Below are positions 1-9,424 of a DNA stretch of 64,000 nucleotides, piece by piece (position 1 is the stretch's first letter; each line of letters starts with the position of its first letter). Made by a program: the position numbers and the translations under genes. Source of the stretch: Candidatus Krumholzibacteriia bacterium (lineage in GTDB: Bacteria; Krumholzibacteriota; Krumholzibacteriia; LZORAL124-64-63); assembly GCA_016744705.1 (NCBI GenBank), contig JADGDU010000019.1:36035-100034 (forward strand), given 5' to 3'. The notes under the pieces are model-generated. The model had not been told where the DNA came from and searched no databases. It saw nothing but the letters and a program-made list of their open reading frames with translations.

Positions 1-1044
1 CACCCCATTGCCGAACTATTTCGCGAACAGGACGAAAAAGTTATCAACCGGAAAGAAGCGGTATCCATCGAAGAGACTGTGCCCCTGCCCGTGGGTATTA
101 AGAGTTTGGAAACCTTCAGATTCCCAATGGTGAATGACGAAGGGCATCTTTATGCGGTGGGTGGCATTTGCACAGACATCACCAATCTCAAGCAGGCAGA
201 AGATTCCCTCAACTCCCAGCAGGAACAGTTGGATGTGGTGTTAAGATGCATTGGCGAAGGTGTCATCGTCACCGATTGCGACCGCAAGGTTATGATGTTC
301 AACCAGAAGGCAGAGGAACTGACCGAGCATGACTGCAGCGAGGCCAAGGGTGCCCTCTTGGAAAACGTCTACCTCCCCTTGGACCCCACCACCGGAAAAG
401 CGGTTCCTTTTTGGAAAGAAGAGGCAGGCATGAGGTCCCCCGTGGAGTACGCGGATACAGAAGTGATCATCAAAACTCAGATGGGTCATTCCCAAACTGT
501 GGTTCAGAAAACCGTGACCCTTAAGGACCGTTTTGGCCAAAAAACAGGGATTTTGATCATATTTCACTCGGCTGCAAGTCTCCGTGAGGAACAGAGAGAG
601 CACAGCCCGAGTGCGGAAATTAGTGAACCCCAATACACCAAAACCATGGAACCTCCAGTGAAAAAGGAAGCCATCATCATGATCATGGATGATGACGCTC
701 TGGTGAGAAAAACCTGTGGCCTGATGCTGGCCACTAAAGGCTATACCATGCTGCAGGCGAAAGATGGCACCGAAGCCATTGAACTCTATGAGTCCCGGCT
801 CAAGACCCGGCAACCCATCAAGGCCATCATCATGGACCTTACGGTGCCGGGGGCCATGGGAGGCCTGGAGGCCACAGACAAAATTTTGGAACTGGACCCA
901 GACGCTCGCATCATGGTGGCCAGTGGATATTCCAATGACCCCATTATGGCTAACTATTCAGAGTATGGTTTCCTGGCCCGCATTGAAAAGCCCTTTGCTG
1001 TGCAGAGGTTGATCCAAACAGTGGAAGAACTCCTTGAACACTGA
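1..1044 (+). CDS. PAS-PAS-receiver signalling protein, 5' end outside window
   Basis: The frame is open from base 1, so the start lies outside the window. The visible part begins in a PAS/PAC domain whose end reads GGICTDITNLKQAEDSL, the usual PAC-to-coiled-coil join. A second PAS domain follows (about residues 75-195 of the visible part; GEGVIVTDCDRKVMMFN). The last 120 residues are a CheY-like receiver domain with the acidic pocket IMDDD, phospho-acceptor Asp in IIMDLTVPG and the closing Lys in EKPF. No HisKA or HATPase domain lies between the second PAS and the receiver, although hybrid kinases of this order usually carry one. Either a kinase domain is upstream of the window or the protein only senses and receives. 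The gene converges on tonB with 25 bases between stops. Confidence 0.85.
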   Translation, partial: HPIAELFREQDEKVINRKEAVSIEETVPLPVGIKSLETFRFPMVNDEGHLYAVGGICTDITNLKQAEDSLNSQQEQLDVVLRCIGEGVIVTDCDRKVMMFNQKAEELTEHDCSEAKGALLENVYLPLDPTTGKAVPFWKEEAGMRSPVEYADTEVIIKTQMGHSQTVVQKTVTLKDRFGQKTGILIIFHSAASLREEQREHSPSAEISEPQYTKTMEPPVKKEAIIMIMDDDALVRKTCGLMLATKGYTMLQAKDGTEAIELYESRLKTRQPIKAIIMDLTVPGAMGGLEATDKILELDPDARIMVASGYSNDPIMANYSEYGFLARIEKPFAVQRLIQTVEELLEH

Positions 1045-1069
1045 TGGAATCTACGGGATAGTCCACCTT

Positions 1070-1714
1070 TCAATTCAGCTTGAAAGAATATGGAATAGCC
1101 ATCCAAGCTTTCACAGGCATAGTGCGTTGGGTTCCGGGTTTGAAGCGGCACTTCTTGGCGGCATCAGCCGCGGCTTTATTCAGAATGGGGTTGGCGCCCT
1201 GCAGAATGATGGTTTGTTCCACGAGGCCGCTTTTGCCCACCAAAACTTTCACTATCACCATTCCCTCTAAGCGGGATCGACGGGCAATTTCAGGGTAATC
1301 AGGTTTGGCGAAATGCATCAAAACAGGGTTGCTGGATGTGGGGGAGAAGGCATCCACCGGATCTTGCCAAATGGGAGCGTTTCCTCCGTCGTAGTAATCA
1401 AATTCAAAAGTATTGGGCAAGACAAAATCGTCCACCACGTCGCCGGTGACAGGTTCGATTTCTTTGATCACGACGGGCGGTTTGATTTGTTGTTTGATGG
1501 GCAGTTCAAAATCTTCAACAATCTCAAAGTCCTGAATTTCTAAAAAATCTTCCCTGAGAACATAGGGGTTGGGGTGATATGCGGGCATCAGCCAAACACC
1601 CAGGCTGGTCAGCAGCAGGGCCACCAGCAGTGACCAACGCAGCGCTTTTTGATACTGAGCCTTAAAAAGATCATTGGCGGAAAGTACGGACGGAATGGTT
1701 TGAGAAATTTGCAT
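1070..1714 (-). CDS. tonB: TonB family energy transducer
   Basis: A 214-residue TonB-like protein that would pass proton-motive energy from an ExbB/ExbD motor to outer-membrane receptors. A single N-terminal membrane segment (WSLLVALLLTSLGVWLM, near residues 27-43) is followed by a short Pro/Glu-rich linker (IKPPVVIKEIEP) and a TonB C-terminal domain starting YPEIARRSRLEGMVIVKV and ending AIPYSFKLN. I chose ATG at 1714 because GAGGGG sits five or six bases upstream; the frame stays open 41 codons further, but that stretch overlaps the 5' leader hairpin. The gene is divergent from the large operon that starts at 1951 and encodes its own ExbB and ExbD, so it may be their TonB partner (inference). 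Confidence 0.85.
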   Translation of the reverse strand: MQISQTIPSVLSANDLFKAQYQKALRWSLLVALLLTSLGVWLMPAYHPNPYVLREDFLEIQDFEIVEDFELPIKQQIKPPVVIKEIEPVTGDVVDDFVLPNTFEFDYYDGGNAPIWQDPVDAFSPTSSNPVLMHFAKPDYPEIARRSRLEGMVIVKVLVGKSGLVEQTIILQGANPILNKAAADAAKKCRFKPGTQRTMPVKAWMAIPYSFKLN

Positions 1715-1730
1715 AGCCCCTCGCAATTCA

Positions 1731-1750
1731 ACCAGCCCTGCGAGGCTGGT
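1731..1750. promoter_or_regulatory. Hairpin in the tonB leader
   Basis: A 7-bp perfect stem (ACCAGCC/GGCTGGT) with a 6-base loop lies 16 bases ahead of the tonB start codon and next to its ribosome binding site. It could influence translation of tonB. It lacks a convincing T-tract on either strand, so I do not call it a terminator. Confidence 0.4.
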
Positions 1751-1867
1751 TTTATGTGGGGTGTTTATGAGGATCGGGAATTCCATAAAAAAAAGCAAGC
1801 TTGACACAAACCCAAAGGTTGGGAACAGTTCATGCAATCAAGGCATGTGTTCTGTTGGAGGGATGAT

Positions 1868-1884
1868 GCCCCTGAGTCAGGGGC
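1868..1884. promoter_or_regulatory. 17-bp palindrome upstream of the large operon
   Basis: GCCCCTGAGTCAGGGGC is a perfect inverted repeat of 8 bp around a single central base. It lies in the 236-bp divergent region between tonB and the eight-gene operon, 67 bases ahead of the chosen start of the first gene. It could be an operator for a dimeric regulator or a hairpin in the operon leader. A perfect TTGACA is present at 1801-1806, but no good -10 sits 16-18 bases from it. Confidence 0.4.
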
Positions 1885-1950
1885 AGAAAAGGGTTCGTGC
1901 CTAACTTGGTGTTGAATAGTATGTTATGTAGTATTAAAAGGGAGTCTGTT

Positions 1951-3432
1951 TTGGTCTTTGAACGCCTTCGTTCAATTATGGGGGCCAGTTTCTTGCCGCT
2001 GGTGTCAAGGATCTGTCTTTCCTTGGTGGCAGCGACTTTGGTGGCCAGTTGCGCCGCCCCCGTAGATCGTACCAAACAACTTCTGGAATTGGACCTGGCC
2101 CATCGCCAAAGCGCCATCGAATCCCTGCAAAAGAAACAAGAGGCCCAGCCCGAACCCTGGAGGGCCTACAGTTTGGGCGTACTCTATGGAGCAGAAGCCG
2201 ATTACGAAAACATGAACCGATGGTTCCAACGCTGCAGCTCTTCCGTCAATACTTTTGACCACGACATTGAATTCATCCAACTGGGACACTGGCACGATGA
2301 AGCTTTGGCTGGAGACCAGGCGGCTGAGGCCGGCGACTGGATGACGGCCGCTATGAGGTTCGAAAACGCACTCATGGCTGTACCCAATAAACCGGAAACC
2401 AGGTTGCGCCTGGTTGAGGCCAAGGTCATGGCTTACGGGCCTCATCTGGAAGAAATACGAACCCTGGCAGGAGACGACCAGCCGCAGGCATTGTTCCGTT
2501 GGCTGGAAAAAGTAAAAGACCAGGACTGGGCCCAGCAGCGCATGGAAGTGCAGGTGCGCCTGGCTTCTCAGTTGAGGGGCGCAACCCGGCAAAATGGAGA
2601 CGCGTTGGCGGCCTACATCACCGGAGAACTGAGCCGGTTGGATGGGGACTGGATGACCATGGACCAGCATTTTCGCTCGGCCAAAAACCTCGACTCCGAA
2701 AATGCGACTCTGCGAAAACAAATGAAAGAGGCCAGAGCCTCCGTTTCTGGTCTTCTCTTAAAAGAATCTCTGGTCCAATGGTCCGGTGATCAGATTCCCT
2801 CGGCCCTGGCCAAACTGGATACAGCCGAGGCGGTGGACCCTGGTCGGCCGGAAATTTTCATGGCTCGGCGAAACATCACAGCTCTGGAGCAAGCCCGAAC
2901 CCCAAGCCAGGTGGCTGAAACTCTGGCCGTGGGTGATCTGGATAAACGGTGGCTCACATTCTGGATGTCCCGCCTATATACCCGAAACCAATTGCGGGAA
3001 GCCGGCATGGTGGCCAACGAATTGTTGCGCTACCCCGAGGCTCTGACCACCAACCAGAAAAGCCGGGCTTTGCGCGTACGGGTGGCCTACTCCCGATCCA
3101 TTGGCAATCTGGACCAGACCCGGGACGACTTGCGAACACTCATGGCAGCAGGTGACCCCTTGCCCCTGGAGGCGGTCATACTGGGTGATGTGCTGCTGGC
3201 TCAAAGCTCTTACGAAGAAGCCCGCCATTGGTTTGAAATGGCCCAGAGCTGGGGCGACGATTCCGTCTCCCTGATTTTGAAAAAAGCCCGCATCGCCTTT
3301 AGTCAGGATCGTTTTGGCGAGATGGAAACCCTGGCGCTGGAAGCGACTGAACGAGAACCTGATAATGAGGAAGCTTTGGAGATACTCAGACATTCACGGA
3401 CTTTGAGTCTTCAGGCGGAGGCGCAAAAATGA
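1951..3432 (+). CDS. TPR-type lipoprotein, first gene of the energised-envelope operon
   Basis: A 493-residue lipoprotein. The signal peptide ends in VASC, a good lipobox, so the mature protein should be anchored to a membrane by a lipidated Cys. The rest is alpha-helical with TPR-like repeats (for example around YSLGVLYGAEADYENMNRWF, and near the C-terminus ILGDVLLAQSSYEEARHWFE). I chose TTG at 1951 because AAAGGGAG lies seven bases upstream; an ATG at 1978 would also keep the signal peptide but has no ribosome binding site, and the frame is open to GTG 1897. The stop overlaps the next ATG (ATGA). TPR lipoproteins of this kind commonly scaffold envelope complexes; the exact role here is unknown. 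Confidence 0.8.
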   Translation: MVFERLRSIMGASFLPLVSRICLSLVAATLVASCAAPVDRTKQLLELDLAHRQSAIESLQKKQEAQPEPWRAYSLGVLYGAEADYENMNRWFQRCSSSVNTFDHDIEFIQLGHWHDEALAGDQAAEAGDWMTAAMRFENALMAVPNKPETRLRLVEAKVMAYGPHLEEIRTLAGDDQPQALFRWLEKVKDQDWAQQRMEVQVRLASQLRGATRQNGDALAAYITGELSRLDGDWMTMDQHFRSAKNLDSENATLRKQMKEARASVSGLLLKESLVQWSGDQIPSALAKLDTAEAVDPGRPEIFMARRNITALEQARTPSQVAETLAVGDLDKRWLTFWMSRLYTRNQLREAGMVANELLRYPEALTTNQKSRALRVRVAYSRSIGNLDQTRDDLRTLMAAGDPLPLEAVILGDVLLAQSSYEEARHWFEMAQSWGDDSVSLILKKARIAFSQDRFGEMETLALEATEREPDNEEALEILRHSRTLSLQAEAQK

Positions 3433-6400
3433 GCAAACGCTCTTTCACATCCCCAGCGACCTGGCAGTTGATGGCTATGATCCTGGTCCTGCTTCCGGCC
3501 TTGGCCTGGGCCCAACCTCAAATCAATGAAACGTTCCCGCCCAGAGGCTCGGTCCAAACACAGCCCTGCGGACCATTTGGGGTTCGCCTGCAGCCGGGAA
3601 ATCTTTCTGCCTATGAAAACGCTTTAGTAGTGCGCGGGTCAGCCACGGGATTGCGCACCAGGGGCGAGTTGCACGTTTCCGATAACGGAGACACCTTATT
3701 ATTCACACCTTCTATTCCTTTCGCTCCAGGGGAAGAAGTGACCATCACTCTTCGGGGGGATTTGCAGAGCGACGGCGTGGCTCTTGGACAGGGTCACATC
3801 TGGCAAACCACCATCCGCCCGGAGGATGAACACCTCAGCGATTCTTTGGCCTCTCTGCAGTCGCGCTCCATCAATTTGGCTCCGCATTTTCCAGCCGGAG
3901 AAATGGAATTCCTGGCCTGGAGTTGGGCCGATCTCAATGGCGACAAAGACCAGGAAGGCGTGGTGCTGGTTTCATCAGGTGGCCTCTCTTATCTGGTGAC
4001 CACCGCCCGTCGATACGATGGCTCCAGCAACATCCAGTCCTGGGATGTGCGCTCGCCAGCGGTCTGCACCGCAGACAACCCCGTAGATTTAAAAGCCATC
4101 GACCTGGATGGCAACGCGGCCAGCGATTTGGCCATGCTCACCCTTGGTGGATTGCAGTATTGGAAAAACCCCGGCGCCACCTACTCGCCCAATGGTAGTC
4201 AGGCCATGTCCCTTGATTTCCCCGGCGAATTTCTCTCCCGCACCTTGGTGCGCGGCGATGTGGACAGTGATGGCGATGACGACCTGGTCGTCTTTGGACT
4301 CTTCGGCCTGGAATATCTGGTGGTTTTGAATGATGGCCAGGGCAACCTTGTGCCCCAGACGGTTCAGGTGGCCCGGCCGGGAAGCCAACCCCACAGTGAA
4401 AAATCCATACCCTGGCCCGTGCACGCTCTGCTGAAAGATGCCGACGGTGATGGCCTTGCGGACCTGATCTGGGCCGCCGAATTCCAGCAACAATCTGTGT
4501 ACCAGGTCCATCTGGCTCAAGGTCGTGGTGATGGAACTTTTGAGTCGCCTGGGGTCATCGATGAAACAACCGACTTCAGTCAGGGGCTTTTGTTTGGCCG
4601 CCTGATGGATCCATGGGACGACTCTGCCACACCGCCTTTCATTTTCAACAGCACCCGCGACAACAACGGCAACAATTTCTGTGGTTTTGAATTTCAGGGC
4701 ACCTGGCCCGCCACTGCTGCCGGTTGTCTCACCCTTTCGGGATTGAGCTCCCAATCTACAGCCGTTTCGGTGTCCAACATCCTGGCGGCCGGGCAACCCG
4801 AAATCTGGTACGCCGATATTCTGACCGGCACTCTGACGGCCTGCACTCTCGACGAAACCCAGAGCCTTGAAACTCTGGAAATGCAGGCCTCCGTGGCGGC
4901 CTTACAGGTGGGCGACCTCAACTTTGACGGCGATGGCGATCTGGCTCTGTTTTCTTCGGAAACAGCCACCATCTACATATTGGAAACACCGGGCGGCTCC
5001 CCTCAGCTGGGCCCCGTGAGTGACGGCGTCGAATGTGGCGGAGTCATGGATTTTGGTGTGCGGGAAGCCAACTGTGAGGCCTCTGCTCAGATTGCGTATC
5101 TGCCATTCACCAACGACGGCTTGTTACCTTCTCGCATTCTGGAAGTGGAGCTGGACGATCCTTTTGGTGTTTTCTCCAACCCCCAACTGCCCAGCCAGTG
5201 GTTCAGTGGCGGATGTCTTGGCCCCACGGCTTCGGTCATGCTGCCGGTGAACTTTACTCCCACGGACACCTTGCAATATGAAGCGCAAATGACCGTCACC
5301 ATCGATTGGGCAGGGGGAGCAGCCGACGGTGGCGACTCCACTCTGGTCTGCCAATTCCAGCTTCTGGGACAGGGCGGAATCCACCGGGTGGACGATGGCG
5401 GATCCGGTCTCGGTTCTTTGGTGTGGACGGAATCCGGTGGTTATCAGAGCACAGGTTCGGTCCTGGATTTTGGTGTCATGCCGGCACTGTCTGAAGTGAG
5501 CATGGCCACCACAGTGACCCTGACCAACACCGGGCATTTCCCCCTGGAGGTTGCGCCTCCTACAGTACTACCTGAACCGTTTGTAGTCTTCCCGGTTGGT
5601 CCCCGGCCCCTGGCTCCCGGCCAAACCCAGGAATGGACAGTGGAGGTTCAACCCTACTCAGGTCTGGTCCCAGCCGGAGCCGACTCCGTAGATTTGGCAG
5701 CCGACCTGGCTTGGTCTGTCACATCTCTGAACCCCATCAGCTGCCTGCCTGCTCAAATATTAAACCAACATGTGGCAGTCCGTCTGCTGGCGGTGGCTCC
5801 CTGTCTGGTTCCCGACCCTGATTGCTCGGGAGAAACCACGGCCTGCGCGGTGGCCGACACCATCATCGTCAGCGAAGACGATGTGTTCAGTTATTGCCTG
5901 ACCCAATGGGATTGGAATTGGCCCGATGCCCAACCAGAATTATTAGTGGTGGAAAACCCCATGGATTGGCTCAGTGTGGTGCGGCAACCGGCCGTGGATG
6001 GAGGCTGGCCCATCATCGCCGTCAACGGCGACGTGGTTGGTGCTGAGGGTGGCGACCTTGTCTTGGAATTGCGAGACGCCCATCACCCAGCCATCTTCCG
6101 GTCCTTCTCTTTGACGGTGCTGGTAGAGCCTTCTCGCCCGGACCTGGCCGTTGTGGATATGATCTTTTTGCCCATGGAACCTGATGGAGAAATCCAGCAA
6201 CAGAACCCCTTCATTGTGGACGTGGTGGTGGAAGTGAACCGCCAGCCGGTTCAGGATGCCGTCATGGCCCTGGAGAGCGGCCTCTGTTCCTGTGGTGTGG
6301 ATCCCCTGGAAAAAGTTCTCATCAATCTGGTGGAAGGCCAGCGCGACACCATCCGGTTCGTGGTTGAAAGTTGTGATGACGGTGGCGATTGCCCCTTCAC

Positions 6401-7490
6401 GGCTTGCATTGAACCGCCCGAAGGTCTGGACGGAGATTTTGACCCGAGTAACAACTGCTTCACATTGGGCACCATGGTGGCGGCCAACCGAGCCCCGAAC
6501 ATCATAGTCAGCAATCTGGTTCTGACTCCTGATGATCCCACCCTGGAACCGTGCCAAAGCGGCATCACTCTCAATGAAATATCCGGCGGCATGGTGCAGG
6601 CCTTTGGGGTGCGCGAGCGCAATAATCTCAAGTTCGATGTGACGTCCCGGGATTCTGATGGTGATGACACCAAACTCACCGTGGGTCTGTTGCCATCCTT
6701 TGTGACGGCCGTAGCTACGGGCGATACCATGGTTTCTTTCGACATCACTCCTCCCGAGGGCACCGTCACCCGTGAAGTGTGCGAAGAGTTCGGCCCCCTG
6801 GTTTTCCAGGTGATTGAAACCAGCTCGGCCCTTCCTGAAACCGCCCTGGTGGAAATTCCCCTCTACGTGAAGTGGGAAGGTCCCGATTTGGTGGCCAGTC
6901 TGAGCAACGTACCCACCAGCGCGGGGTTGGCTGAAGATATCCGCTTCAATGGCCGGATTCGGTGCCAGGGTTATGACGCAGGTCCCTTCACTGTAGACAT
7001 GTGGCTGGAAGGCCCCGAGGGCATGAGGGTGGCTGGCCGGGTGGTTGAGTACAATGCTTTGATGTCGGGTTCATCGGTTCTCTTGCCTCAGATTTTGTAC
7101 TACGTAGACCGACCGGGTGATTATTGCGCCCACATCGCCGTCATTGAGGGCCGGGATATCAACCCCGATAACAACGCGGCCGAGGATTGTTTCCCTGTGG
7201 CTTCGGGACCCTTCGTGGTCAGCCCCAACGTGGCCACTCCCAACGGCGATGGCCACAACGACGAAATCGTGTTCCGCTTCCTGAACCAAACGATGCAGAA
7301 CCCTTCTCTTCGTATTTTCGAATTGAGCGGAAACCTGGTCTACGAAACGTCCAGTTTTAACAGCGAGCGCAGCCTGGTTTGGAATGGCCGCAACCAGAAC
7401 GGCAACCCCATGCCGCCGGGCTCATATATCTACGTGGTTTATGACGACGGGCGTGAATTCCGCACCGGCACTTGCGGGGTGGTTCGATGA
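3429..7490 (+). CDS. Giant secreted FG-GAP/Ig-like protein with sorting-type C-terminal domain
   Basis: 1353 residues with a signal peptide ending ALAWAQ. An N-terminal Ig-like region is followed by five FG-GAP/VCBS calcium-loop repeats between about residues 165 and 510 (DLNGDKDQEG, DLDGNAASD, DVDSDGDDD, DADGDGLAD, DLNFDGDGD). Next come two HYDIN/ASPM-like Ig domains (about 535-780; both begin with DFGV), cadherin-like and CARDB-like segments (about 790-1010) and more Ig-like sequence rich in paired cysteines. The last 95 residues (from SPNVATPNGDGHNDE, about 1260, to VVR) resemble the CHU_C or FlgD-Ig domains found at the ends of proteins exported by type IX secretion and related systems. 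It is probably a surface or adhesin protein and the likely client, or an external part, of the machinery encoded downstream. ATGA overlap with the gene before. Confidence 0.85.
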   Translation: MSKRSFTSPATWQLMAMILVLLPALAWAQPQINETFPPRGSVQTQPCGPFGVRLQPGNLSAYENALVVRGSATGLRTRGELHVSDNGDTLLFTPSIPFAPGEEVTITLRGDLQSDGVALGQGHIWQTTIRPEDEHLSDSLASLQSRSINLAPHFPAGEMEFLAWSWADLNGDKDQEGVVLVSSGGLSYLVTTARRYDGSSNIQSWDVRSPAVCTADNPVDLKAIDLDGNAASDLAMLTLGGLQYWKNPGATYSPNGSQAMSLDFPGEFLSRTLVRGDVDSDGDDDLVVFGLFGLEYLVVLNDGQGNLVPQTVQVARPGSQPHSEKSIPWPVHALLKDADGDGLADLIWAAEFQQQSVYQVHLAQGRGDGTFESPGVIDETTDFSQGLLFGRLMDPWDDSATPPFIFNSTRDNNGNNFCGFEFQGTWPATAAGCLTLSGLSSQSTAVSVSNILAAGQPEIWYADILTGTLTACTLDETQSLETLEMQASVAALQVGDLNFDGDGDLALFSSETATIYILETPGGSPQLGPVSDGVECGGVMDFGVREANCEASAQIAYLPFTNDGLLPSRILEVELDDPFGVFSNPQLPSQWFSGGCLGPTASVMLPVNFTPTDTLQYEAQMTVTIDWAGGAADGGDSTLVCQFQLLGQGGIHRVDDGGSGLGSLVWTESGGYQSTGSVLDFGVMPALSEVSMATTVTLTNTGHFPLEVAPPTVLPEPFVVFPVGPRPLAPGQTQEWTVEVQPYSGLVPAGADSVDLAADLAWSVTSLNPISCLPAQILNQHVAVRLLAVAPCLVPDPDCSGETTACAVADTIIVSEDDVFSYCLTQWDWNWPDAQPELLVVENPMDWLSVVRQPAVDGGWPIIAVNGDVVGAEGGDLVLELRDAHHPAIFRSFSLTVLVEPSRPDLAVVDMIFLPMEPDGEIQQQNPFIVDVVVEVNRQPVQDAVMALESGLCSCGVDPLEKVLINLVEGQRDTIRFVVESCDDGGDCPFTACIEPPEGLDGDFDPSNNCFTLGTMVAANRAPNIIVSNLVLTPDDPTLEPCQSGITLNEISGGMVQAFGVRERNNLKFDVTSRDSDGDDTKLTVGLLPSFVTAVATGDTMVSFDITPPEGTVTREVCEEFGPLVFQVIETSSALPETALVEIPLYVKWEGPDLVASLSNVPTSAGLAEDIRFNGRIRCQGYDAGPFTVDMWLEGPEGMRVAGRVVEYNALMSGSSVLLPQILYYVDRPGDYCAHIAVIEGRDINPDNNAAEDCFPVASGPFVVSPNVATPNGDGHNDEIVFRFLNQTMQNPSLRIFELSGNLVYETSSFNSERSLVWNGRNQNGNPMPPGSYIYVVYDDGREFRTGTCGVVR

Positions 7491-9424
7491 GCCCTCGCCG
7501 CGCCTGGGCGCTTCTCCTTTTGGCTCTGTGGTTGATGGCCGGAACAGCCTTTGCCCAGAACGAACCCACCATGGGCTCCAACGCCATGGTGGCCGATTTG
7601 AACGATCCGTTTGCCTTTGGGTTGAACCCGGCCCTGGGTGAAATGACCCTGACGCAGATCTCTGCCGGGATGCAGGTGTTCCACTTGGGTTTGCTGGAAA
7701 ATTCAAACGACCTGAACACCGGAGGACTCATCTACACCACCCGAAAGTTTGGCGGTGGATTGAGTTTCGACGCTAACTATTTGTCTACACCCTTGTGGGG
7801 TTTGAAAAAATTCCGCGCAGGATATGGACGGCGTGTGGTGGCGGGTCTGTCTCTGGGTCTGTCTCTGGGGTTGGATCAACGTTCCTTCGATTTGAGCGAT
7901 GCGGACTTCAGCCAGGGTTCCACTGTGGATCCCCTACTCACCGGAGGTCTGAGCCGCACCGTGGCCACCACCAGTTTGGCCGCAGCCTACAGCCTGCCCT
8001 TGCAGGGAGTGACCGCCGGTCTGGTTCTGGAAAATCCGCATCAGCCCAACGTCTCTTTGGGCGGGCATGATGGCAGTGTTTATCTGCCGGCCACATTACG
8101 AGGGGGAGTGTCCTGGGAACGGGAACTCTTCATGCTGAACGCCGGAGTGGTGGACCGCCAATGGCGCACCATTTACGGGGCTTCGGCTCGCGGTAACATT
8201 TACGGCCAGCACAGTGTCTTGGCCAGCCTCGACTCTGACCAGTGGATTTTGGGTGCGAGGATCGGCATTGGAGAACGGGCCTGGTTGGAGTACACCTACA
8301 CCCAACCCCGCAGTGACTTGGCCGACCTGACCAGTGGTTCCCACGGCATCGTCATCAGCTGGCACGCCTCGGGCAAAGCCAAACCACCGGTGCGTTACAG
8401 CCACCAGCACATGGACGATGCTCCATACAATGCGAACCTGCCCTCCAGTGACGAAGACTTCTTCCCCGAAGCCCAGCAGGTCAACATGGCTATGCTGGAA
8501 CCCACTCACGGGTTTTTCACCGTTCAGGCCGCCTCCGATACGGCCATGATCCGTATCAAGCGCCTGAGGCGAGTCTTTGGTGAGGGTGTGGATATGGGCC
8601 GGGTGCGCCGTTTGCCTCGCTGGCGCATTGGCGTCATGGACAGCACCTGGAGCGACCGGATCACCTGGGATGTCACCGAAGGCATGACCGATGCCTATCC
8701 GGAAAGTGATTTGCCCCGGGGGAATTACAGCGACAACTATCAGGCCAGTATGGATTCTCTGCAGAGTAACCTGAAGGACGGCACAGGTGGCGATCTGGTC
8801 ATCGTGGCCGACGCCGACCAACTGGATCGTGCCCGCTATTTGGCCCGGCAGGCAGGGGCCGACAGCCTGGGACAGGACCGAATCCAAATCAAACAGCTTC
8901 GCCCCATCGGGAACGAAGCCCTGCGCCGGCAACTCATGCGGCCAGTGGGCCAGGACAGCATTCCGCCCCTGGAAGAGATCACTCTCTACCAATACCCGGC
9001 CATACCCATCAACATCTTGAGTTTGGGATCAGTGCAGGGTATAAAGGCTTGGAATTTGGACATTTTGGACAGTTTAGGCCGGCCTGTGCGCCAGTTCAAA
9101 GGCTTGGGCCTTCCCCCATCTCAGGTGGTCTGGGATTGGCGCGACGCTGCCGGTCGACTGGTGGATGTGGATCAATATACTTATCAACTGCTATGGCGGG
9201 ATGCCAGTGGCGGGGACCATAAAACCATCACCCGGGAGATTTTGATCGCCCGCCAGGTGATGCAGCGCACCCTTGAATTTGGTGTGGAAAAAAGACCCCT
9301 GCGGGATGTGGAAAGACAGCAACCCATGCTGATTCTGGATCCGGGCCGAAACGGTCTGTCCGTAGGTAAAACTCAGGTTAAAAATGAAGAAGAGAACACT
9401 ATCCAATCAGGAGGAGAAGAATAA
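7487..9424 (+). CDS. Outer-membrane barrel (PorP/SprF-like) fused to OmpA-like and FlgD-Ig-like segments
   Basis: 645 residues; signal peptide ending GTAFAQ. Residues 20-300 are a run of alternating beta-strands opening with NDPFAFGLNPAL and containing TTRKFGGGLSFDANY, in the style of PorP/SprF and PorV barrels of type IX secretion. A middle region has a possible degenerate OmpA-like stretch (about 435-470, DADQLDRARYLARQAGAD). From about 508 the sequence resembles a FlgD-type Ig-like fold, with VWDWRDAAGRLVDVDQYTY. ATG 7487 overlaps the previous stop (ATGA) and has GGGGTGG upstream. Type IX secretion uses PorP-OmpA-type proteins to tie the barrel to peptidoglycan, so a similar tether is plausible. 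The family call rests on pattern, not on an alignment. Confidence 0.7.
   Translation: MSPRRAWALLLLALWLMAGTAFAQNEPTMGSNAMVADLNDPFAFGLNPALGEMTLTQISAGMQVFHLGLLENSNDLNTGGLIYTTRKFGGGLSFDANYLSTPLWGLKKFRAGYGRRVVAGLSLGLSLGLDQRSFDLSDADFSQGSTVDPLLTGGLSRTVATTSLAAAYSLPLQGVTAGLVLENPHQPNVSLGGHDGSVYLPATLRGGVSWERELFMLNAGVVDRQWRTIYGASARGNIYGQHSVLASLDSDQWILGARIGIGERAWLEYTYTQPRSDLADLTSGSHGIVISWHASGKAKPPVRYSHQHMDDAPYNANLPSSDEDFFPEAQQVNMAMLEPTHGFFTVQAASDTAMIRIKRLRRVFGEGVDMGRVRRLPRWRIGVMDSTWSDRITWDVTEGMTDAYPESDLPRGNYSDNYQASMDSLQSNLKDGTGGDLVIVADADQLDRARYLARQAGADSLGQDRIQIKQLRPIGNEALRRQLMRPVGQDSIPPLEEITLYQYPAIPINILSLGSVQGIKAWNLDILDSLGRPVRQFKGLGLPPSQVVWDWRDAAGRLVDVDQYTYQLLWRDASGGDHKTITREILIARQVMQRTLEFGVEKRPLRDVERQQPMLILDPGRNGLSVGKTQVKNEEENTIQSGGEE

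Noticed and set aside
1801..1806. Perfect TTGACA ahead of the eight-gene operon
   Set aside because: No acceptable -10 lies 16-18 bases from it, so I list it only in the palindrome entry.
8096..8992. 298-residue open frame on the minus strand opposite the barrel gene
   Set aside because: Shadow of the plus-strand gene; no signal or motif.
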